DNA from: Slackia sp. ZJ119
GTDB taxonomy: Bacteria; Actinomycetota; Coriobacteriia; Coriobacteriales; Eggerthellaceae
Assembly (NCBI RefSeq): GCF_011039175.1
Contig: NZ_JAAKEN010000013.1
Location: forward strand, 31,963 to 95,962
Length of the DNA: 64,000 nt
Direction of reading: 5' to 3'
Positions 39,017-45,867 of this stretch are shown piece by piece; positions within the stretch are counted from its first letter, which is position 1; every line of letters starts with the position of its first letter. The notes under the pieces were generated by a model. The model did no database searches. It had not been told where the DNA came from and saw only the letters and a program-made list of their open reading frames with translations. Made by a program: the position numbers and the translations under genes.

Positions 39017-40375
39017 ATGAACAACCAGTTATTTCAGCAAGCACGCGCAGCCTACAGCCATAAGGCCTACGAACAGGCTTTGGCCGGGTTCACCCGCTGC
39101 CTTCAGGACGCGGAAAGCCCGCTTGCGCCCGGCGAGATGGGCCAGCTGTACCACCAGATAGGCAATTGCCTCATCAAGCTGAAGAACCCCGCCGAGGCCA
39201 TCCAGGCGTACACCCAGGCCACAGCCGACACGGCCTACGACGCGTTCGGCGCAGTCAACTACAACCTGGGCATGGCCTACGCCTCGCTGCACGACTACGA
39301 AGACGCCGCGCTGCATTTCGAAGTAGCCGTGTCCGACCAACGCTACGCCACGCCTTACAAGGCGTTTCTGGCCATGGGCAACGCGCTTCTGAAGCTGGGC
39401 AAGTCGGCCGAGGCCGGCGTGGCGTTTCGCGAAGCGGCCCTGGACGAGTCGAACCCCGACCCCACCAAGGCGCTTCTGAACCTGGGCGTGTGCTTCATGG
39501 CGCTCGACCGTCCGGCCGACGCGGTGTCGTCCTACGAAAGCGCCCTGCAGTTCGTGCAGGACAAGGCCACGCGCAACCGCCTGCAAGCCAACCTCGGCCA
39601 GGCATTTGTCGCCTGCGGGCAGATGCAGAAGGCGATCGCGGCCTTCGAAGCGGCGCTTGCGGACAAGTCGTACTTCCTGTCGGACTCCGCCAGCGTCGAC
39701 TACCAGCGGGCCATCGGCGCCGTGTCGCAGGGATCCGCGCAAATCACCCAGGTCATCTCCCCGGTGCGCAACCAAGGCCCCGCAAACGCCGACATGTCGG
39801 GCTTCGACGTGAGCAGCGAAGGCGTGCCGGTCTACCCCGACCACGACGCCTACTACTACCAGGACGCCTACGAAACGGCCACGGGCATCCAGCCGGTCGA
39901 GGAGGACAACCCGTTCTTCACCGCCACCGACGAAGAGATCGAGCAGTGGTCCAAAGGCAAGGTGAAGGCCGACCGCAAGCGGCGCAACGTCGGGCTGAAA
40001 GCGCTCGCCGTCGTCATCCTGCTCGTTCTGGCCGCCTGCGCCGCCTGCGTGGCGCTCTACGTGCAGGGCTGGGGCTATCCGTCCCAACAGGCCGTCATCG
40101 ACGAGCTGTTCGCCGACCCGAAGGCGGCCGTCTCGTCCGTGTTCGCCAGCGAGGTGAACGCAGACGTGGCGACGTCGATGGCCGAGCCCATCGTGCAGGA
40201 CGACGACCCCGTGATCGACGGCATGGAAGCATCCATGAGCGACACGACCGCCTACGTCACCGCCACCACGCCCGAAGGCGGCACGGTGCAATACAGAATC
40301 ATGCTGGTCCGCGACTTCATCGGCTGGAAGGTGTCAAGCGTCGAGCTGTACTTCCCCAGTCAGAACCAAGACTAG
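39017..40375 (+). CDS. Membrane-anchored TPR-repeat protein
   Basis: 452-residue protein with about six tetratricopeptide repeats (residues 3-215), an acidic/Tyr-rich linker (220-310), a basic KADRKRRN stop-transfer segment, one membrane helix (about 327-346), and a roughly 100-residue C-terminal domain that would face outside. That orientation, cytoplasmic TPR and external domain, fits a scaffold linking inside and outside. ATG 39017 has AAGGA. I recognise no named family; function unknown. Confidence 0.85.
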   Translation: MNNQLFQQARAAYSHKAYEQALAGFTRCLQDAESPLAPGEMGQLYHQIGNCLIKLKNPAEAIQAYTQATADTAYDAFGAVNYNLGMAYASLHDYEDAALHFEVAVSDQRYATPYKAFLAMGNALLKLGKSAEAGVAFREAALDESNPDPTKALLNLGVCFMALDRPADAVSSYESALQFVQDKATRNRLQANLGQAFVACGQMQKAIAAFEAALADKSYFLSDSASVDYQRAIGAVSQGSAQITQVISPVRNQGPANADMSGFDVSSEGVPVYPDHDAYYYQDAYETATGIQPVEEDNPFFTATDEEIEQWSKGKVKADRKRRNVGLKALAVVILLVLAACAACVALYVQGWGYPSQQAVIDELFADPKAAVSSVFASEVNADVATSMAEPIVQDDDPVIDGMEASMSDTTAYVTATTPEGGTVQYRIMLVRDFIGWKVSSVELYFPSQNQD

Positions 40376-40429
40376 CTGATATCAAAGAGAACCTGCGAAC
40401 AGTCGCAAACGACGCAAAAGGAAGGTGTT

Positions 40430-40834
40430 ATGGCAATCCAGAAAACCTATAGCATGATCAAGCCGGACGGCGTGCGCAACGGCCACATCGGCGAGATCGT
40501 CAACCGCTTCGAACGCGCCGGCCTCGTCATCGAGCGCATGGAGCTTGGCATGGTCACCCCTGAGCAGGCCAAGCAGAACTACGCCGAGCACGAGGGCAAG
40601 CCGTTCTACGACGGGCTCATCGCCTACATCACGTCCGGTCCGGTCGTGAAGATGGTCGTGTCCGGCGAAGGCGCCGTGGCGAAGTGCCGCTCCCTCATGG
40701 GCGCCACTAATCCGGCCGAGGCGGCCCCTGGCACGATTCGTGGCGATTTCGGGCTCATCATGGACGAGAATGTCATCCATGGCTCCGACTCCCCCGAGTC
40801 GGCGGAACGCGAGATCGGCATTTTCTTCAACTAA
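40430..40834 (+). CDS. ndk: Nucleoside diphosphate kinase
   Basis: 134-residue enzyme balancing NTP and dNTP pools. The N-terminal [11 protein letters not shown], and the active-site NVIHGSDS with the phosphorylated histidine, are intact; the length is typical. GGAAGG precedes the ATG. Followed by a strong terminator. Confidence 0.97.
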   Translation: MAIQKTYSMIKPDGVRNGHIGEIVNRFERAGLVIERMELGMVTPEQAKQNYAEHEGKPFYDGLIAYITSGPVVKMVVSGEGAVAKCRSLMGATNPAEAAPGTIRGDFGLIMDENVIHGSDSPESAEREIGIFFN

Positions 40835-40857
40835 ACGGATCAGACCACGCGTTTTGC

Positions 40858-40897
40858 AAAAGCCTCTTTGCGGTACTTCCCACAAAGAGGCTTTTTT
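40858..40897 (+). terminator. Terminator of ndk
   Basis: 13-bp stem AAAAGCCTCTTTG/CAAAGAGGCTTTT (40858-40870, 40883-40895) with TTTTTT. Confidence 0.95.
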
Positions 40898-40958
40898 CAT
40901 AAGGGGTGCGGGGCGACAAGGTTGGACGAGCCGTCTTGAGACGAGAACGGACGTGAGC

Positions 40959-42038
40959 ATGCTCTACCGAGTCATTGATGCGCAAGACCTTCCGGGCCTC
41001 GTGGCCGCTTTCATGGAGCGCCACGAAGTGGTGGCCCCCGTCCGCCGAGGAACGAAGCACGTTTTCGACGTGATATCCTCGCCAGACGAAATCGACCTGG
41101 ACTACACGACCACGGTGGCGTCTCCGAAGAAATACCTTTTGCCGCCGCGCGAGACCTTGATGGCCTACAACGCGGAAACGAACCGCATCCGCGAATACGA
41201 GGCCGAGATAACGCCGCGCGTCATCTTCGGGGCCCATCCCTGTGACATCAACGCCATCAACCGTCTTGACCAGGTGTTTTTGGAAAGCCCGTATGCCGAC
41301 CCCTACTATGCGGCCCGCCGCAAGGCAACGCTCGTCGTCGGCCTGTCGTGCATGCCCGACGACACGTGCTTCTGCCACCTGTGGGACTCCGACGAAGCCC
41401 GCTTCGGCTATGACCTGTTCCTGCAGTCGCTCGGCGACCGCTACCTGGTGAGCATCTCCAGCGTTGAGGCGGCAAACATCCTGGAAGCCTCGTGCGACGT
41501 GCGCGAGGCCACCGACGCCGACCGCATCGACTTCCGCCATGCCACGCGACGTCGCCAAGACGCGTTCAACCAGGACATTCCCGACATCCAAGAAGTCGCC
41601 ATGCTCATGGACGCCTTCCATTCCGACCCGTACTGGGCCGAGCTCGGCGGCCGGTGCCTGTCGTGCACCGCTTGTTCGGCCGTGTGCCCCACCTGCTACT
41701 GCTTCGACATCGAAGACGTGCTCGCCCCCGACGGCAAGACCGGCGTGCGCGACCGCATTTGGGATTCCTGCACCGCGCCGCAGTTCGCCGAGGTCGCCGG
41801 CGGCCACAACTTCCGCCCCGACGGGCGCAACCGCGTGCGGCACCGGATGTACCACAAGCTCAACGGCTTTTTGGCCGCCCACGACCGCATGTTGTGCGTC
41901 GGCTGCGGGCGCTGCGTCACGGCGTGCAAGGCCAACATCAACCCCATCGAGGTCCTGAACTTCTTCAAGGCGAAAGGCTCCGACGACGCGCTTGACGCCG
42001 AAGGGGATCCGGCAGGCACGCAAGCGAAGGAGGCGTAA
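40959..42038 (+). CDS. Hydrogenase/sulfhydrogenase beta subunit (HydB/AsrA-like, 4Fe-4S)
   Basis: 359-residue iron-sulfur subunit. The N-terminal 240 residues form the AsrA/HydB-type domain; the C-terminal half has two [4Fe-4S] motifs, CLSCTACSAVCP and CVGCGRCVTAC. It would pass electrons between the flavin subunit and the NiFe core. ATG 40959 is chosen because it follows closely an earlier GTG (40953) without a clear ribosome binding site for either. First gene of a four-gene operon, spacing 6-9 bp between genes. Confidence 0.88.
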   Translation: MLYRVIDAQDLPGLVAAFMERHEVVAPVRRGTKHVFDVISSPDEIDLDYTTTVASPKKYLLPPRETLMAYNAETNRIREYEAEITPRVIFGAHPCDINAINRLDQVFLESPYADPYYAARRKATLVVGLSCMPDDTCFCHLWDSDEARFGYDLFLQSLGDRYLVSISSVEAANILEASCDVREATDADRIDFRHATRRRQDAFNQDIPDIQEVAMLMDAFHSDPYWAELGGRCLSCTACSAVCPTCYCFDIEDVLAPDGKTGVRDRIWDSCTAPQFAEVAGGHNFRPDGRNRVRHRMYHKLNGFLAAHDRMLCVGCGRCVTACKANINPIEVLNFFKAKGSDDALDAEGDPAGTQAKEA

Positions 42039-42044
42039 AGCACC

Positions 42045-42956
42045 ATGCCCGATTGCAAAGACGCACACAACGTCGTCGTCCGACCGCTCGGCGACGAACC
42101 CTACCAGATGACCGGCGCCGAGCTGGTGGCCGCGAACCCCTACCGCCCTTGGCCGGCGCGCATCACGTCCATCACCGATTTGACCGCCACCGAAAAGCTC
42201 TTCGAGTTCCGCTTCATCGACGAGCGCATCCGCGACGCGTTCCACCACGAGCCGGGGCAGTTCGTCGAGCTTTCCCTTTTCGGCATCGGCGAGGCGCCCA
42301 TCTCCATTTCAAGCTCGCCTTCGAAGCGCGGCTTCATCGAGCTGTGCGTGCGCCGCGCAGGCCGCTTCACCGAGCGGCTGCACCAGATGCAGTGCGGCGA
42401 CATCGTGGGCGTTCGCGGGCCGTACGGGCGGGGCTTTCCCTTCGAACAGATGCGCGGGCATGACATCCTGCTCGTGGCGGGCGGCCTGGGCATCGCGCCT
42501 TTGCGCTCGCTCATCAACAACATCCACGACGAGCGTTCCGATTTCGGCAAAGTCACCATCATCTACGGGTCGAAGACGCCCGCCGAAGTGATGTTCCGCG
42601 ACCAGTTCGAAATGTGGCGCCACCGCAAAGACTTCGACCTGTACCTGACCGTCGACCATCCGGACGACTCGTGGGACGGCGAAGTGGGCCTGGTCACCAA
42701 GCCCTTCGAGCACCTGGAGCTTGACGCGCGGCACACGTACGGCGCCGTGTGCGGGCCGCCGGTGATGTATCGGTTCGTCATCGACGAAATGCGCAAGAAA
42801 GGCATCGAATACGACCACATCTACTGCAGCTTCGAGCGGCACATGAAGTGCGGCATGGGCAAATGCGGCCACTGCCAGATCGGGCACCAGTACGTATGCG
42901 TCGACGGCCCGGTCTTCAATTATTGGGAAGCCAAGAACATCCAAGGCTCGATGTAG
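42045..42956 (+). CDS. Hydrogenase/sulfhydrogenase gamma subunit (FAD/NAD(P)H-binding, HydG/AsrB-like)
   Basis: 303-residue ferredoxin-reductase-type protein. FAD motif PxSISSSPS in the N-terminal half and NAD(P) motif VAGGLGIAPLR in the middle. The C-terminal cysteine set CSFERHMKCGMGKCGHC binds a [2Fe-2S] cluster, as in dihydroorotate dehydrogenase electron-transfer subunits and AsrB. AAGGAGG sits in the end of the upstream gene. It is the NAD(P)H-reactive end of the complex. Confidence 0.9.
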   Translation: MPDCKDAHNVVVRPLGDEPYQMTGAELVAANPYRPWPARITSITDLTATEKLFEFRFIDERIRDAFHHEPGQFVELSLFGIGEAPISISSSPSKRGFIELCVRRAGRFTERLHQMQCGDIVGVRGPYGRGFPFEQMRGHDILLVAGGLGIAPLRSLINNIHDERSDFGKVTIIYGSKTPAEVMFRDQFEMWRHRKDFDLYLTVDHPDDSWDGEVGLVTKPFEHLELDARHTYGAVCGPPVMYRFVIDEMRKKGIEYDHIYCSFERHMKCGMGKCGHCQIGHQYVCVDGPVFNYWEAKNIQGSM

Positions 42957-42965
42957 GGAGGCGCC

Positions 42966-43745
42966 ATGAGCAACGAGGGCGCAACAGCGCGCGAAAACGT
43001 CCCCACGGTCATCGTCGTGGGCCTGGCCAGCTGCTTTGGCTGCCAACTGCAAATAACCAACATTGAATCGCACCTGCTGGACGTGCTCGGGCAGATCGAC
43101 CTGGGCTACTGGCAGCTGACGAACGACGGGCACATGCCCGAGCACTTCGACGTGGCGGTCATCGAAGGCGCCGTCACCACCGAACAGGCCGAGCGCCAGC
43201 TGCGCCGCATCCGCGAGATCGCCGACGTGGTCATCGCCATCGGGGCGTGCGCCGTCACCGGCGGCGTTCCCGGCATGGCGGCCGACGGCTTTTTCGAGCG
43301 CCCGAGCCAGGTGTACGGCAAGGTGCCCGCCGCCTGCGGGTCCATGGTGACGCCGCGGCCCGTGAGCAGCGTCATCGACGTGGACTTCGAGGTGCGCTGC
43401 TGCCCCATCGACCCGCTCGACTTCGTGGCCACGCTGCAGCGTGCGCTGTACGGATCGAACCGCCTGCCGCAGACCAAGACGCTCTGCGGCGAATGCAAGC
43501 GCAACGAAACCGGCTGCTTCTACGAAAACGGCATGCTGTGTCTGGGCCTGGTCACCCGGGCCGGCTGCGGCGCCCGCTGCGTGAACCTCGGCCGCGTCTG
43601 CATGGGGTGCGCCGGCCTTTCCGCCGACGCGAACCTGGAAGCCGCCCGAGCCGCCTGCGCGGCCCGCGGCATCGACCCCGCCGCCTTCGACAAGCGCCTG
43701 ACCATCTTCAACCAGACCAATCCAGCCCTGCAACCCGCTGACTAA
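42966..43745 (+). CDS. [NiFe] hydrogenase small (delta) subunit
   Basis: 259-residue small subunit, cytosolic (no Tat signal), of the group 3 type. ASCFGCQLQ near residues 22-30 and GACAVTGG give the proximal cluster; more cysteines in KTLCGECKRNETGCFYE and VCMGCAG give the distal ones. It wires the NiFe site in the alpha subunit to the beta subunit. GGGAGG precedes the ATG. Confidence 0.93.
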   Translation: MSNEGATARENVPTVIVVGLASCFGCQLQITNIESHLLDVLGQIDLGYWQLTNDGHMPEHFDVAVIEGAVTTEQAERQLRRIREIADVVIAIGACAVTGGVPGMAADGFFERPSQVYGKVPAACGSMVTPRPVSSVIDVDFEVRCCPIDPLDFVATLQRALYGSNRLPQTKTLCGECKRNETGCFYENGMLCLGLVTRAGCGARCVNLGRVCMGCAGLSADANLEAARAACAARGIDPAAFDKRLTIFNQTNPALQPAD

Positions 43746-43754
43746 GGACGAGCC

Positions 43755-45047
43755 ATGACCAAGACCGCTATTTCCGTCGACCACGTGGCCCGCATCGAAG
43801 GCCACGGCAACATCCGCCTCGTCATCGAGGGCGGCGAGGTGAAGACCGTCGAGATGAACGTCGTCGAGTCGGCCCGCCTGTTCGAGTCCATGGTGCGAGC
43901 ACGGCCGTTCGAGGACGGACCCTACGTCGCCTCGCGCATCTGCGGCATCTGCTCGTCAAGCCATGCCGTCACCGACATCCTCGCCATCGAGGACGCGTTC
44001 GGCGTGTCGGTGACCGACCGCACGAACGCCCTGCGCGAGCTGCTGGTGTACGGGTCCTACCTGCAAAACCACGCGACGCACCTGTTCGTGTTCGCCGCGC
44101 CCGACTTCATGGACATGGGCAGCGTGTTTCCTTTGGCAGAAGAAAATCCCGAGCTGTTCAACAAGGCGCTTGGCCTCAAGGCGCTCGGCAACAAGCTGTG
44201 CACGAAGGTGGGCGGACGCAGCGTGCATCCCATCACCGCCGTCGTAGGCGGGTTCACGTCCGAAATCTCGCGCGACGACTACCTGGCCCTGGCTGACGAA
44301 CTGGAAGCTGCGCTGCCGTTTGCGCTGGAAGCCGTCGACCTGTTCCGGTCGCTGCCCGTGCCCGACGTGCAGACCGACGGCGACTTCATCGCCATGGTGC
44401 AAAACGGGTACTATCCGGTGTGCACGTCGCGCAAGGCGCGGTTCGTGCGCGACGGCATCGACTTTGAAGCGACCAACGTCAAGCAGATCATCGAAGAATA
44501 CGGCGTATCGCACTCGGCGGCATTGCTCGCCCGGGTGCGAGAAACCGGGCGCCCGTTCATGACGAGCGCCCTCGCCCGCCTGAACGCGTCGTGGGACAAC
44601 TTGACGAAGACCGCGAAGGTGGCAAGCGCCAAGGCGGGGCTGCGCCCGCCCGAGTTCAACCCGTACGCCAACAACGTCGCGCAGGCGGTCGAGCTCGTCG
44701 ACGTGCTGGAGCGCACCAGTGCGCTGTGCCGCCGTCTGGCCGACCCAGAGGGTTTTGCCGGGTCGAGCGCACCGGTGGCCTTTGCGCCTCGTGCCGGACG
44801 GGGCGTCGGATTCACCGAGGCGCCGCGCGGCACCTTGTTCCACGAGCTTGAATTCGACGACGCCGGGTTCATCACGCACGCGTCCATCATCACGCCGACG
44901 GCGCTCAATGTGGCGAACCTTGAAGCCGACATGCGCCAGTTGGCAGAAGCCCTGGTCGCAGAAGGCGCCGACGCCGACACCATCCGCGCCGACGTCGAAA
45001 AGCTCGTCCGCGCCTACGACCCCTGCCTGAGCTGCTCGGTGCACTAG
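43755..45047 (+). CDS. [NiFe] hydrogenase large (alpha) subunit, group 3b-like
   Basis: 430-residue catalytic subunit. Nickel/iron ligands are in RICGICSSSH (Cys63, Cys66) and DPCLSCSVH at the very end (Cys424, Cys427). The protein ends at the His of this last motif, so there is no C-terminal peptide to be removed by a maturation protease. With the three upstream genes it forms a cytosolic NAD(P)-linked sulfhydrogenase-type complex. The hyp maturation genes are not in the window. Confidence 0.93.
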   Translation: MTKTAISVDHVARIEGHGNIRLVIEGGEVKTVEMNVVESARLFESMVRARPFEDGPYVASRICGICSSSHAVTDILAIEDAFGVSVTDRTNALRELLVYGSYLQNHATHLFVFAAPDFMDMGSVFPLAEENPELFNKALGLKALGNKLCTKVGGRSVHPITAVVGGFTSEISRDDYLALADELEAALPFALEAVDLFRSLPVPDVQTDGDFIAMVQNGYYPVCTSRKARFVRDGIDFEATNVKQIIEEYGVSHSAALLARVRETGRPFMTSALARLNASWDNLTKTAKVASAKAGLRPPEFNPYANNVAQAVELVDVLERTSALCRRLADPEGFAGSSAPVAFAPRAGRGVGFTEAPRGTLFHELEFDDAGFITHASIITPTALNVANLEADMRQLAEALVAEGADADTIRADVEKLVRAYDPCLSCSVH

Positions 45048-45091
45048 AGACAGGTCGAGAGGCGCCTGGCTGATTCAGAGACTCGAAGAGG

Positions 45092-45130
45092 AAAGGCTCC
45101 GGGGATGCACGAATCCCCGGAGCCTTTCAT
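45092..45130 (+). terminator. Terminator of the hydrogenase operon
   Basis: 15-bp perfect stem (45092-45106 and 45113-45127) with 6-nt loop and flanking AAA/TTT. It could also act on minus-strand transcripts. Confidence 0.9.
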
Positions 45131-45198
45131 TTGCAAAACAGCCTCGCACGCTCTCGAACAAGGCATTCTTCGGCGCTCGCGTGCTCTTACAGAAGGTC

Positions 45199-45233
45199 TT
45201 GCGGTCATATGCTATTCGTGTTACAAAGTAACA
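45199..45233 (+). promoter_or_regulatory. Promoter and operator palindrome of the relBE pair
   Basis: TTGCGG (-35, 45199-45204), 17-bp spacer, TACAAA (-10, 45222-45227). The palindrome TGTTACAAAGTAACA (45219-45233) covers the -10 box, the usual autoregulation arrangement of toxin-antitoxin operons. Confidence 0.55.
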
Positions 45234-45253
45234 TATGCACGGAAGGAGTCGCC

Positions 45254-45484
45254 ATGCTTGAAGCAACGATGACGGTTCGCTTGGACGAAGGCGAGAAAAC
45301 CCTTATCGCCGACTACGCCCGCACGCTGGGAACAAGCGCTTCACAGCTTATGCGCCGTTGCACGCTCGAGCGCATCGAAGACGAAATCGACGTTGAGGCC
45401 TACCGCGCCGCCAAAGCGGAGTTCGACAAAAGCCCTGTCTCGTACTCCAACGACGAAGTCTTGCACGAATTCGGCCTGTCATGA
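45254..45484 (+). CDS. RelB-like antitoxin (ribbon-helix-helix)
   Basis: 76-residue protein with an N-terminal ribbon-helix-helix-like region (TMTVRLDEGEKTLIADYARTL near residues 5-25) and a C-terminal segment that should wrap the toxin. AAGGAG precedes the ATG. Its stop overlaps the toxin start by 4 bp. It should neutralise the partner toxin and repress its own promoter. Confidence 0.85.
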   Translation: MLEATMTVRLDEGEKTLIADYARTLGTSASQLMRRCTLERIEDEIDVEAYRAAKAEFDKSPVSYSNDEVLHEFGLS

Positions 45485-45753
45485 GCTGGGAACTGCGATA
45501 TTCCGACAAAGCCTTGAAGCAGCTGCGAAAGCTTGACCCAGGCGTTCGCGGCATCATTCTGTCTTGGATGGCAAAAAACGTCCAGGGCTGCGCCAATCCT
45601 CGCAGCCACGGCAAGCAGCTTGTCGGAAACCTCGCAAGCTCCTGGCAGTACCGTATCGGCGATTATCGCGTGATCTGCGACATCCAAGACGGCGAACTGA
45701 TCGTGCTGGCCCTCACCGTCGCCCACCGAAAAGACGCGTATCGCAAGCCGTGA
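45481..45753 (+). CDS. RelE/ParE-superfamily toxin
   Basis: 90-residue RelE-like mRNA interferase. Pattern: KALKQLRKLD at the N-terminus, LASSWQYRIGDYRVICDI in the middle, and a C-terminal VAHRKDAYRK with the basic residues that in RelE contact RNA. The ATG overlaps the antitoxin stop (ATGA). Ribosome-dependent cleavage is inferred from the family. Confidence 0.88.
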   Translation: MSWELRYSDKALKQLRKLDPGVRGIILSWMAKNVQGCANPRSHGKQLVGNLASSWQYRIGDYRVICDIQDGELIVLALTVAHRKDAYRKP

Positions 45754-45803
45754 CCGGGCGCCAAGACGCAGACAACGATCCGCACCGCGACGATCCTCGC
45801 GCC

Positions 45804-45845
45804 AAAAAAGGGTCGGACCCCTCTTCGCGATGTCCGACCCTTTCT
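45804..45845. terminator. Bidirectional terminator between relE and valS
   Basis: 12-bp perfect stem AAAGGGTCGGAC/GTCCGACCCTTT (45807-45818, 45832-45843) with an A-run on the left and a T-run on the right, serving the convergent relE (+) and valS (-). Confidence 0.9.
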
Positions 45846-45867
45846 CGTTTTCACAGCGGCGGCGGGC

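Noticed and set aside
43755..45047. Selenocysteine in the hydrogenase
   Set aside because: Both metal-ligand motifs have ordinary Cys codons and the only stop is at the end of the frame.
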